NCBI GenBank assembly: GCA_039030125.1
Contig: JBCCEV010000177.1
Span: forward strand, 1-7,942
Source of the DNA: JBCCEV01 sp039030125
Lineage (GTDB): Bacteria > Pseudomonadota > Gammaproteobacteria > Ga0077536
Direction: 5' to 3'
Length of the DNA: 7,942 bases
Under the pieces are notes generated by a model that was not told the origin of the DNA, searched no databases, and worked only from the letters and a program-made list of their open reading frames with translations. Positions 1 through 7,509 of the stretch are shown here, piece by piece (position 1 is the stretch's first letter; each line of letters starts with the position of its first letter). Made by a program: the position numbers and the translations under genes.

Positions 1-3000
1 TCAATGGCCGCGAGCGCCGCGAATATCTCGGGTGCCACCGCCAATAACTATTCGGCCCAGCCGGTGACCACCATTGCGAGCGTCACGCCGAAAGTAATGT
101 TGGCGATCTCCAACGATCATCAATATTTCTTCAAGGCTTATAACGATTACACCGATCTTGATGAAGACGGCACCATCGAGACCACCTACAAACACGCGTT
201 TGAGTATTACGGCTACTTCGACCCTGATAAATGTTACACCTACAAATCCGGGACCTTCGGCTCCACCACGCTTGAGCACTTTGAACCGCAGGCGTTCACC
301 TCCGACCGTTATTGCGACACGGTTTCCGGCGACTGGTCGGGTAACTTCCTCAATTGGGTCGCCATGACCCGCATGGATATCGTGCGCAAAATCATCTACG
401 GCGGCACTCGGATCGTTGATACCGCGAGCGCCACGGTGTTGGAACGCGCCTACCTGCCGACCGACGCCCATTCTTACGCGAAGTACTACAACGGCGGTGA
501 TCTGGCCAAGCTAACTCCTTTCAGTTCATTGAAAACCGATACGACCAACTCGGGTGACAACGATGGCATCGATGATATCGACGAAGGGATTACGTTTTGT
601 AATACGTCGAATTGGCCGCTCAGTGGCGGCACCATTCAAAGCACCGCGTCGCAGGATATCGACACCGAGCCGTTGTTTAGGGTGGCTAAAGGCAATTTTC
701 AGCTCTGGGCCGCCAACGAGCGCTACCAATGTGAGTGGAATAACAGCCATGGCGGTAACCGCGGCACCAACAGCAACCAAGCGGCGACCTCGGGGATCAA
801 CGCCGATGGTGACTCGCCCAGCGAAACCGGCGACGGTGTCACGCTGGGCTCGTTCGGACCCGAATTTCATGTCTATATCCGTGCCTGCAAGAACGGCTTG
901 ATATCATCGACCGATGACAATGAGAACTGTCGCTCATACCCGAGTTTCAGCGGTTCTTCTGATGAGAAACCCGGCGGGTTGGTGCAGGAGTATGGCGAGA
1001 ACGAGCAAATCCATTTTGGCTTGATGACGGGTACCTATGAGAAGAACATCTCAGGGGGTGTGTTGCGCAAGGACGTTGGCAATATCGCAAGCGAAATCAA
1101 CACAACCACAAACGGGACCTTCACGCATGATCCAGACTCCAACACGCCCGCTACCGGGCTGATCAGAACGCTCGATAAGTTCCGTCTGTTCGGTTACCGC
1201 TACGGTGACGATGGCGCTGGCGTCTATTTCGGCTCGCCGAGTGACGACGACTGCCCCTTCCAACTCGCAGAGATCACCGAAGGCGACTGTAACAGTTGGG
1301 GAAACCCGCTTTCTGAGATCTATGCCGAGGCCATTCGCTACTTCACGGGGCTCACACCCACTAGCGCGTTCGCGGCCACCGATAACAGTTTTATCCCCGG
1401 CCTTGATGAAGTCACCACCTGGACCGATCCCCTCGATACCAACAATTTCTGCGCTGGCTTGAGCGTGGTGATGATGAACTCGAGCAACAGCTCCTATGAC
1501 ACGGATCAAACCAGTATCTTCAGCGCCGTTGGCACGGGTTCACCCTCACCAACCGCGCTCACCAAGACCGTTGGCGATCTTGAAAGCATTACCGGCAATA
1601 GCTATTTGGTTGGAAAAACAGCGACCGACACGGATGAATTCTGCACGCCCAAAACCGTTAACGATCTCGGTGCCGTGGCCGGGCAATGTCCCGAAGGGCC
1701 GACCCTTCGCGGTGGCTTTCATGTGGCCGGCATGGCGCACTACGCCAACACCGAGGATATCCGCCCGCTATTAACCGGGACTCAGACGGTGACTACCTTC
1801 GCCGTGCAACTGGCGACCTCGGTGCCAAAGATCGATATCCCGATTGGCCCCGCCGGGACCGCACAGACGGTGCGAATGCTTCCCGCTTATCGGTTAAATT
1901 CCCGTAACGGCGGGGGTACGTTGGTCGACTTCAAAATCGTGCGCGGCCACACCGAAATCGACAATACCCAAGTTGATTTGTCAGGGATCCCCTCTGGCAA
2001 TCAAAATTACGGTAACCCCACCCCAGCGTTACCAACCGCTATGACGGGGACGGGGGTCTACCACGGCAAGTTCTACCTCAACTGGGAAGACTCCGAGCAA
2101 GGCGGCGACTTTGACCAGGACATGTGGGGGATCATGGATTACGTGGTCAACACCAACGTTAGCCCCGCCACCGTGAGTATCACCAGCGACGTAATCAGTA
2201 CTTCGACTTTTAGAGAGCAGCTCTTTGGCTTCGTTTTGACCGGCACCACCAAAGATGGGTTTCACGCTTATTCAGGACTTGATAACGCGCAGTTTGATGA
2301 TCCTGATATCACCCTGATTGACTGCAATGATGAACCCGGCGACGGCAATTGTGATCGCGATGACCTCGAACGGACCGAGACCTTTACCGTGGGATCGGCC
2401 ACCGCTGATCTATTACCGGACCCCTTGCTTCTCGCCGCCAAGTACGGCGGCTTCGAGGACAGCAATGGCAACAAGATCCCCGATGTGACCGGTGAGTTCG
2501 ACATTCGTGACTCCAACGGCAACAAAGTCGTGGGTGGTGATGGCACACCAGATACCTATTTTCTTGTGACCAACCCCGCGGCACTTGAAGAAGCCTTGCG
2601 CGCGGTGTTCAACCAAATTGTGGAACGCGTTTCCTCGGGTACCGCTGCCGCGGTGGTGGCCTCCGAGCAGGAAGGAACCGGCGCCGTGTTCCAGGCGCTC
2701 TACGATCCCATCAAAAGTGATACCGGTGGGCGCGAAGTTGAGTGGATTGGTACGCTGCAATCGCTGTTTGTCGACCCCAAAGGCTTTGTGCGCGAGGACG
2801 CCGATGGCGACGATGCACTGGATGGTTACAACGTCGATCCGGTGGTTGAAATTTTCTTTGATGCCACCGAGCGGCGCGCACGCGTTCGCCGCTTCACGCA
2901 GACGCTCGCCGATCCGTTTGACAAAGCAACCGCCACTCAAACCATTGTCGAGCTTGAAGAGCTTAAGACACTGTGGAACTCGCGAGAACAACTCTCAGCG

Positions 3001-5082
3001 GTAACTAACGTCACGACCCAGCGCGATGCCTTAACCGGCTCGCCAACGGCCTTAACGAGTGCTGCCAATGGACGGCACATTTTTACCTGGCTGGACGCCG
3101 ACTACGACGATACGGTGGACACCGGCGAGGTGGTCGATTTCGACACCGTGACCTTCACCAGCGCGAACCACGGTTGGCTCGACCAGACCAACGAAGCGAA
3201 CGCCGACAAACTTGTGAACTATATTCGCGGCGCCGAGCAGACCGGCTTCCGCAATAGAGTGCTGGATTACGATGGCGATGGCACCACGGAAATTTTGCGC
3301 CTCGGCGATGTTGTGAACTCCACGCCAACGGTTTCCGGAGCACCGGCTGAAGCGTTTGATTTGATTTCTCTCGATCAAAGTTACTCGGCATTTCGTCAAC
3401 AGTACGCCCAGCGGCGCAACGTCGTTTACGCTGGCGCCAACGATGGCATGCTGCATGCCTTTAATGGCGGCTTCTTCGATGCGGTGAACAACAAGTTCGT
3501 GACCAAACTGACCAGTGAGGTCGAGCATCCCCTGGGTGCCGAGATCTGGGCCTATGTGCCTAAAAATCTGCTGGGGCATCTCCAGTGGCTAGCAGAAGAC
3601 GATTATCCCCATGTGTACTACATGGACGCGAAGCCGCTAGTTTTTGATGCGCGGGTGTTCACACCTGATGCCGATCACCCCGGGGGCTGGGGTACCCTAC
3701 TCGTGGCGGGAATGCGCCTTGGGGGCAGCACCGCCGCAACCGCCATTGTCTTGGATACGGCAAACGATGGGGTTGGTGGTTCCGATACTAACGTGACCTC
3801 ACCCAACGATGACGTCACCACCAAATCGGCGTTCGTGGTACTCGATGTCACCAACCCCGAAAAACCGCCGAGCGTTATCGCGGAGCTGTCGCCCGATAAC
3901 TTGGGCTACACCACATCCACACCCGCGGTAGCCGCAATCGCGACCCCCAGCGGCACCCTGGGCACGGACGACAACAAGTGGTACCTACTGTTTGGCAATG
4001 GTCCGAACAATCTCGGCACCGTTGAATTCACGCCCGATCGAGCGAGCATTTTTGGCTATGACTTGGGCGAATTGATTGCCGGCAATGCCGCGCAACTCAC
4101 CACCGGGCCATTCGTTGATGGCAGTGGCGGCTTTATCGAAGTTGGGGGCGGCAACACTGGCCGCGGCTTCGTTGGCGGGATCACCGTGACCGACCAAGAC
4201 CTGGATATGCAAGCAGAAGCCTTTTACTTTGGCACCATCGGGCGGCAATTAGGCGACATTGGCGGATTGTATCGCGTGACCATTGCGGAGAACGCGGCGG
4301 TCAGTTCGTGGGCGTCCAACGAGTTCGAATTACTGGACGCCGATCGGCCGATGACGGCAACGCCGTCGGTCACCATCGACTCCAAGGGCAACACCTGGGT
4401 GCTGGCAGGCTCCGGGCGGCTGTTTGTGGACGCCGATAAATCGACCACCTCCCAGCAGGCACTCTACGGGATCCTCGATCCAAACCCGCTCACCAACACC
4501 TCGAGTTCGACCAAGGTCAACAAGAATAATTTGGAAGACGTGACCTCCTACATCACTTACGCCGATGGCAAAATTGAAACCGACGGTGTCGCGGGCAGCA
4601 GCGCCGGCGATGAAACCTTCGAAGTGGTCGCCGCCCGCGTGGAGGCGAATAACGGCTGGATTTTCAAATACGATACCCCGACCGGTTCGCCCTCGGAGCG
4701 TTCGATTTCCAATTCAACCTTGCTGGGTGGGATCCTGTTCAACACCGCTTTCTCGCCCACCACCGATCTATGCGGCGCCGAGGGCACCAGCCGCATCATC
4801 GCGCGGGGCTTCAACACCGGCTTGGTGCCCAAGGAAGGCGTTTTCGGTAGCACGCCCTGTGGCGGCTCGTGCCCAGGTGGCGTTGATACCGCGATCGGTG
4901 AGTTTGATTTAGGCGCGGGTCTCGCATCGTCACCAAGTATCCATATTGGCGACCAAGATGTGCCCGGCAAGGTCACGGTAATTGTGCAACAATCAACCGG
5001 CGCTATTACCGGCACGGAGGCGCAAACCCTGGGCGGTATCAATAGTGGTGAGGTCTCCTGGCGCGAATTCATTGGCCAATAG
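1..5082 (+). CDS. pilY1: PilY1/PilC-family type IV pilus tip-associated protein (5' partial)
   Basis: Large exported protein of the PilC/PilY1 family, expected at the pilus tip or cell surface, where family members prime pilus assembly, counter retraction and mediate adhesion. The frame is open from base 1. The ATG at 4 is probably internal: MAASAANIS looks like the end of a Sec signal peptide with an AxA-type site, so the true start is upstream. Numbering from that ATG: a vWA-like region at about 30-510; a conserved stretch at 565-760 including the NWEDSEQGGDFDQDMWG signature; NPAALEEALRAVFNQI near 857; then the PilY beta-propeller, about 1097-1640, with LGDVVNSTP, YAGANDGMLHAFNGG, EIWAYVP and FVVLDVTNP. 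It ends in SWREF, as relatives do. Acidic calcium-type loops occur at 51-59, 185-193, 819-827, 836-841, 932-940, 1031-1039 and 1088-1096. It is longer than P. aeruginosa PilY1 (about 1,160 residues). The vWA MIDAS motifs are not recognisable. Family assignment is secure; the precise role is inferred. Confidence 0.95.
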   Translation, partial: SMAASAANISGATANNYSAQPVTTIASVTPKVMLAISNDHQYFFKAYNDYTDLDEDGTIETTYKHAFEYYGYFDPDKCYTYKSGTFGSTTLEHFEPQAFTSDRYCDTVSGDWSGNFLNWVAMTRMDIVRKIIYGGTRIVDTASATVLERAYLPTDAHSYAKYYNGGDLAKLTPFSSLKTDTTNSGDNDGIDDIDEGITFCNTSNWPLSGGTIQSTASQDIDTEPLFRVAKGNFQLWAANERYQCEWNNSHGGNRGTNSNQAATSGINADGDSPSETGDGVTLGSFGPEFHVYIRACKNGLISSTDDNENCRSYPSFSGSSDEKPGGLVQEYGENEQIHFGLMTGTYEKNISGGVLRKDVGNIASEINTTTNGTFTHDPDSNTPATGLIRTLDKFRLFGYRYGDDGAGVYFGSPSDDDCPFQLAEITEGDCNSWGNPLSEIYAEAIRYFTGLTPTSAFAATDNSFIPGLDEVTTWTDPLDTNNFCAGLSVVMMNSSNSSYDTDQTSIFSAVGTGSPSPTALTKTVGDLESITGNSYLVGKTATDTDEFCTPKTVNDLGAVAGQCPEGPTLRGGFHVAGMAHYANTEDIRPLLTGTQTVTTFAVQLATSVPKIDIPIGPAGTAQTVRMLPAYRLNSRNGGGTLVDFKIVRGHTEIDNTQVDLSGIPSGNQNYGNPTPALPTAMTGTGVYHGKFYLNWEDSEQGGDFDQDMWGIMDYVVNTNVSPATVSITSDVISTSTFREQLFGFVLTGTTKDGFHAYSGLDNAQFDDPDITLIDCNDEPGDGNCDRDDLERTETFTVGSATADLLPDPLLLAAKYGGFEDSNGNKIPDVTGEFDIRDSNGNKVVGGDGTPDTYFLVTNPAALEEALRAVFNQIVERVSSGTAAAVVASEQEGTGAVFQALYDPIKSDTGGREVEWIGTLQSLFVDPKGFVREDADGDDALDGYNVDPVVEIFFDATERRARVRRFTQTLADPFDKATATQTIVELEELKTLWNSREQLSAVTNVTTQRDALTGSPTALTSAANGRHIFTWLDADYDDTVDTGEVVDFDTVTFTSANHGWLDQTNEANADKLVNYIRGAEQTGFRNRVLDYDGDGTTEILRLGDVVNSTPTVSGAPAEAFDLISLDQSYSAFRQQYAQRRNVVYAGANDGMLHAFNGGFFDAVNNKFVTKLTSEVEHPLGAEIWAYVPKNLLGHLQWLAEDDYPHVYYMDAKPLVFDARVFTPDADHPGGWGTLLVAGMRLGGSTAATAIVLDTANDGVGGSDTNVTSPNDDVTTKSAFVVLDVTNPEKPPSVIAELSPDNLGYTTSTPAVAAIATPSGTLGTDDNKWYLLFGNGPNNLGTVEFTPDRASIFGYDLGELIAGNAAQLTTGPFVDGSGGFIEVGGGNTGRGFVGGITVTDQDLDMQAEAFYFGTIGRQLGDIGGLYRVTIAENAAVSSWASNEFELLDADRPMTATPSVTIDSKGNTWVLAGSGRLFVDADKSTTSQQALYGILDPNPLTNTSSSTKVNKNNLEDVTSYITYADGKIETDGVAGSSAGDETFEVVAARVEANNGWIFKYDTPTGSPSERSISNSTLLGGILFNTAFSPTTDLCGAEGTSRIIARGFNTGLVPKEGVFGSTPCGGSCPGGVDTAIGEFDLGAGLASSPSIHIGDQDVPGKVTVIVQQSTGAITGTEAQTLGGINSGEVSWREFIGQ
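154..180 (+). other. N-terminal calcium-type acidic loop in PilY1
   Basis: Codons 51-59 read DLDEDGTIE, matching the DxDxDGxxE pattern. The loop lies about 13 residues after the segment TPKVMLAISNDHQ, where canonical vWA-type PilY1 proteins have the DxSGS metal-binding loop. I recall the DLDxDG segment followed by a TTYKH-like sequence as conserved in one PilY1 subfamily, so it is probably functional. The metal bound is not known from sequence. Confidence 0.5.
2458..2550 (+). other. Paired DSNGN acidic repeats in PilY1
   Basis: Residues 819-827 (DSNGNKIPD) and 836-841 (DSNGNK), followed by GGDGTPD, form two closely spaced near-identical acidic loops. They resemble thrombospondin type-3 or dockerin-like calcium motifs. 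They lie just before the NPAALEEAL helix that leads into the propeller. This is a protein-level internal repeat, not a mobile DNA repeat. Confidence 0.5.
3265..3291 (+). other. EF-hand-like calcium loop in PilY1 beta-propeller
   Basis: Codons 1088-1096 read DYDGDGTTE, a DxDxDGxxE loop with acidic residues at positions 1, 3, 5 and 9. It sits directly before the LGDVVNSTP signature that opens the propeller. In P. aeruginosa PilY1 a similar loop in the C-terminal domain binds calcium and controls whether PilY1 opposes pilus retraction. The motif is seen directly; calcium binding here is inferred from the family. Confidence 0.7.
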
Positions 5083-5107
5083 GCACCTCCGATAGGAAAC
5101 AAGCATC

Positions 5108-5536
5108 ATGATTTACACCAAGAAGCAACACGGGTTTACCCTCATGGAGTTGATGATCACTGTGGTGATCATTGGCATTCTGGCGGCCGTGGCCTATCCG
5201 CAATACAACAACTACACCAAGCGCGCGCGCCGCGGCGAGGCACGGAATTTCTTGATCGACGCGGCCGCCCGGCAAGAACGTTACTACTTCGATAACAATA
5301 GCTATGCGAACACCACCGCCTTGCTCGGCTATGCCAGCGCCAACTCGGAGAACAATTGGTACACGCTCGGCATTGCCGCAGGCGCCACCAGCGATATCAC
5401 CACGAGCTACACCATGACCGCGACCCGTGCCGGCGTGATGGTCGGCGATGAATGCGGCAACTACACATTGGATAGCCGCGGTACCGAAGGCCTCGCCAGC
5501 AGCAGCGAGGCCGTGGCCGATTGCTGGGCACGTTAG
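5108..5536 (+). CDS. pilE: Type IV minor pilin, PilE-type
   Basis: Prepilin of 142 residues, expected to be cut and N-methylated by the prepilin peptidase PilD and then built into the pilus or its tip-priming complex. The leader is short and basic (MIYTKKQHG), with cleavage expected between G9 and F10. The mature protein begins FTLMELM with the invariant Glu at mature position 5 (E14). A hydrophobic alpha-1 helix follows through about residue 29, then the typical YPQYNNY turn. C116 and C139 near the C-terminus can form the D-region disulfide; ECGNYTLDSRG and the final CW are typical of PilE minor pilins. AGGA at 5094-5097 gives a ribosome site about 10 nt before the ATG. It lies 25 nt after pilY1, in the same position as pilE in the Pseudomonas cluster, although no pilY2 lies between them here. 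A major pilin role is less likely given this location. Confidence 0.92.
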   Translation: MIYTKKQHGFTLMELMITVVIIGILAAVAYPQYNNYTKRARRGEARNFLIDAAARQERYYFDNNSYANTTALLGYASANSENNWYTLGIAAGATSDITTSYTMTATRAGVMVGDECGNYTLDSRGTEGLASSSEAVADCWAR

Positions 5537-5545
5537 CGCCCCCCT

Positions 5546-5986
5546 ATGCGAACGATCACGCCGGCCTTCCTCATCCTCACCCTCACCGGTGTGGAGGTTA
5601 TTGCTAAAGACTTCTATCGTTGGACCGACGACGAACATGTGGTGCACTACACCGACAAGGCCCCGGTCGCCGAGCAGGTGGAGCCAGTTCCAGTCTTTGC
5701 TGGCCACGACGAGGATCACGAAGAGAAACTTGAGGAATTGCGGCGCCAATCATATTTGCTGACCAAAAAACGCGAACAAAAACGCAAGGCCGATAACGAA
5801 GCGCGGGCCGCTGAGGATAAGCTTGCCGCCCACTGTCAGAAAGCACAGGAAACGGTCGCCTCAGTACAGCTCACCCCGCGCCGCCAAACGGTGAACGCGC
5901 AGGGAGAGCGCGAGTATATGACTCCAGAGCAACGCGAAGCGTGGGTTAACCACGCGCAGGGCCAAATCGATCAGCACTGTAAGTAG
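5546..5986 (+). CDS. Secreted DUF4124-domain protein, function unknown
   Basis: Protein of 146 residues. Residues 1-20 form a probable Sec signal peptide with a hydrophobic core (AFLILTLTG) and likely cleavage after VIA20, so it should be periplasmic or outside the cell. Residues 22-40 (DFYRWTDDEHVVHYTDKAP) are the classic DUF4124 motif. Residues 57-95 are highly charged and probably helical or coiled-coil. C97 and C145 flank a domain with GEREYMTPEQREAW, an arrangement I recall from other DUF4124 proteins; a disulfide is plausible. It begins 9 nt after the pilE stop and no purine-rich ribosome site precedes the ATG, so its translation probably depends on coupling to pilE. Its position as last gene of a pilus operon suggests, but does not prove, a role in pilus assembly or envelope function. 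No biochemical function can be read from the sequence. Confidence 0.85.
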   Translation: MRTITPAFLILTLTGVEVIAKDFYRWTDDEHVVHYTDKAPVAEQVEPVPVFAGHDEDHEEKLEELRRQSYLLTKKREQKRKADNEARAAEDKLAAHCQKAQETVASVQLTPRRQTVNAQGEREYMTPEQREAWVNHAQGQIDQHCK

Positions 5987-6007
5987 CGCGCCTCGCTAAT
6001 GGGCGCG
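5987..6007. terminator. Possible bidirectional hairpin terminator between convergent genes
   Basis: The 24 nt between the two convergent stop codons hold an inverted repeat: CGCGCC at 5987-5992 pairs with GGCGCG at 6002-6007. A T-G wobble (5993/6001) extends the stem, leaving a 7-nt loop. The stem is GC-only and well placed to end both transcripts. The + strand is followed by ATTCTAT, only a weak U-tract, and the - strand side has none, so efficiency is uncertain. Confidence 0.45.
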
Positions 6008-6010
6008 ATT

Positions 6011-6970
6011 CTATGCTTCCGCGCCGGCCGCCTTGGCCTTCATCAACGCCTTAGGCAAACTGAAGGTCACTTCTTCTTTGATCCCGGGTACCTCGTTGAC
6101 CGCGCGGCCACCCCAAGAGCGGAGTCTTTCAACCACTTGTTCGACCAGCACCTCGGGCGCTGAGGCGCCGGCGGTAACGCCGACGCTGGTTTTGCCTTCG
6201 GCCCACTCGGGGCGGATCTCGTCGGCGCTGTCAATTAAGAATGCCGGGATCCCTTGTTTCTCCGCGATCTCTTTGAGCCGGGTTGAGTTACTGCTCGTTT
6301 GCGACCCCACCACCAAAATCAAATCGCAGTACTGCACTAACTTCTTGACCGCGTCCTGACGATTCTGGGTGGCGTAACAAATGTCTTCTTTTTTGGGGCC
6401 GACGATTTCCGGGAAACGCTCACGGAGTGCATCAATAACTTCCGCCGTGTCGTCCATTGATAAGGTTGTTTGGGTCACGAACGCCAGAAAAGCAGGGTCT
6501 TTGACCTCCAACTTCCAAACGTCGTCCACTGATTCAACGAGATACATCCCGCCTTTTTCGGTCGACCGATACTGGCCAAGCGTTCCTTCGACCTCGGGAT
6601 GCCCTTCGTGACCGATCAAAATGCACTCGCGGCCTTCTTTTTGATACTGACCGACTTCCATATGAACTTTGGTGACCAGCGGGCAAATCGCGTCGAAAAC
6701 CCGTAAATCCCGCCGTGCCGCCTCTTCTCGAACGGCCTTGGCAACCCCATGCGCGCTGAAGATCACTGTCGCGTCGTCGGGCACCTCATGCAGTTCATCG
6801 ACGAAAATTGCGCCCTTCTGTCGCAACCGATCGACAACATATTTGTTGTGCACAACCTCATGGCGCACGTAAACAGGTGCGCCAAAGATGGCGAGCGCGT
6901 TTTCGACAATTCCAATTGCGCGGTCCACCCCAGCGCAAAAACCGCGCGGATTTGCGAGATGAATTTCCAT
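6011..6970 (-). CDS. ispH: 4-hydroxy-3-methylbut-2-enyl diphosphate reductase
   Basis: IspH (LytB) is the cytoplasmic iron-sulfur enzyme of the last MEP-pathway step. It reduces HMBPP to isopentenyl and dimethylallyl diphosphate, the precursors of quinones and undecaprenyl carriers. The 319 residues match the family's usual length. The three cluster cysteines are present: C12 in PRGFCAGVDRA, C96 in DAICPLVTKVH and C198 in EDICYATQNRQ. Substrate-site residues are also present: H41, H74 (SAHG), H124 and E126 (GHEGHPEVEG), T167/T168, the SQTSSNS stretch at 223-229, and S270 in TAGASAPE. The ATG at 6970 gives the canonical MEIHLANPRG start, with a weak GGA ribosome site 7 nt upstream. It lies 40 nt after lspA in the same direction and converges on the pilus operon. 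A TATAAT box in that gap may give it its own promoter. Confidence 0.98.
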   Translation of the reverse strand: MEIHLANPRGFCAGVDRAIGIVENALAIFGAPVYVRHEVVHNKYVVDRLRQKGAIFVDELHEVPDDATVIFSAHGVAKAVREEAARRDLRVFDAICPLVTKVHMEVGQYQKEGRECILIGHEGHPEVEGTLGQYRSTEKGGMYLVESVDDVWKLEVKDPAFLAFVTQTTLSMDDTAEVIDALRERFPEIVGPKKEDICYATQNRQDAVKKLVQYCDLILVVGSQTSSNSTRLKEIAEKQGIPAFLIDSADEIRPEWAEGKTSVGVTAGASAPEVLVEQVVERLRSWGGRAVNEVPGIKEEVTFSLPKALMKAKAAGAEA

Positions 6971-6999
6971 GCAGTGATCCGAAATATCAGGGTGAGTGG

Positions 7000-7005
7000 A
7001 TTATA
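7000..7005 (-). promoter_or_regulatory. Candidate -10 box for an ispH promoter
   Basis: The - strand reads TATAAT at 7005-7000, a perfect sigma-70 -10 hexamer, in the 40-nt gap between the lspA stop and the ispH ATG. Transcription would start near 6993 and give a leader of roughly 25 nt. The -35 region, which falls inside the end of lspA, has no good TTGACA match at 16-18 nt spacing and there is no TG extended -10, so the promoter may be weak or spurious. Confidence 0.35.
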
Positions 7006-7010
7006 CGTGC

Positions 7011-7508
7011 TTAACTCTGTGATTGCGTTAGATTTTTCTCGGCACTCGTATCACCACCGTAAACGATCAGCATTCCAGCGCCCAGGCAGATCGCCGAGTC
7101 GGCCAAATTAAACGCCGGCCAGTACCAATCTTGGTAATAGAGTTGAATAAAATCCACGACATACCCCAAAGTCACACGATCGGCGAGATTCCCCAAGGCG
7201 CCGCCGAGGATCAACGCCAACGCCGTTGGCATCCAGACACGGGCGCGCTCAATGCGGGCGAGCCACACCGCGATCCCGATACTGACCACGCCCGCGAGGC
7301 CGATGAAGAACCAGCGCTGCCAACCCGAAGCGCTGTCCAACAGACTAAACGCCGCGCCGGTATTGAACAGCAATGTGAGGTTGAAAAAGCCGGGAACCAC
7401 CGCAACCGGTGAGGCGTACGCCAATTGCGCGAGAGCGGCTTGCTTGGTGATCTGATCGGCTGCGATCACGAAACCCGCGAGCAGGTACCACCGCGCGCGG
7501 TTCCACAT
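7011..7508 (-). CDS. lspA: Lipoprotein signal peptidase (signal peptidase II)
   Basis: Inner-membrane aspartyl protease that cuts the signal peptide from diacylglyceryl-modified prolipoproteins, after Lgt and before Lnt; it is the target of globomycin. The product has 165 residues from the ATG at 7508. About four membrane segments are visible, near residues 7-22, 64-84, 91-107 and 132-150. Family motifs are complete: ADQITK (D18), FNTGAAFSLL (N49), GGALGNLADR (N107, D110, R111), GYVVDFI (D119) and FNLADS (N134, D137). D119 and D137 correspond to the catalytic pair. A longer frame open to 7586 exists but would overlap ribF, and the hydrophobic N-terminus starts naturally at MWNRARWYLL. The ATG comes one base after the ribF stop with no clear ribosome site, suggesting translational coupling. 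Unusually, ileS is not between ribF and lspA. Confidence 0.97.
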   Translation of the reverse strand: MWNRARWYLLAGFVIAADQITKQAALAQLAYASPVAVVPGFFNLTLLFNTGAAFSLLDSASGWQRWFFIGLAGVVSIGIAVWLARIERARVWMPTALALILGGALGNLADRVTLGYVVDFIQLYYQDWYWPAFNLADSAICLGAGMLIVYGGDTSAEKNLTQSQS

Positions 7509-7509
7509 T

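Noticed and set aside
4..6. ATG at base 4 as the true pilY1 start
   Set aside because: The frame is open upstream to base 1, and MAASAANIS looks like the tail of a signal peptide. An exported protein starting here would have no hydrophobic core.
2413..3579. Long open frames on the - strand (2413-2991 and 3052-3579) opposite pilY1
   Set aside because: They lie wholly antisense to well-conserved PilY1 sequence, and show no recognisable domain. They are expected by-products of GC-rich codon use.
1..5082. RGD integrin-binding motif in PilY1, as in P. aeruginosa
   Set aside because: No RGD tripeptide is present; the nearest strings (IVRGHTE and LRLGDVV) do not match.
5083..5107. A pilY2 gene between pilY1 and pilE
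   Set aside because: The gap is only 25 nt, just enough for the pilE ribosome site.
5069..5749. 226-codon frame on the - strand across pilE
   Set aside because: It is antisense to pilE and to the start of the DUF4124 gene, both clearly real, and its translation resembles no family I know.
6749..7111. 120-codon + strand frame over the ispH start and lspA end
   Set aside because: It runs antisense to the conserved IspH N-terminus and LspA C-terminus and has no support as a protein.
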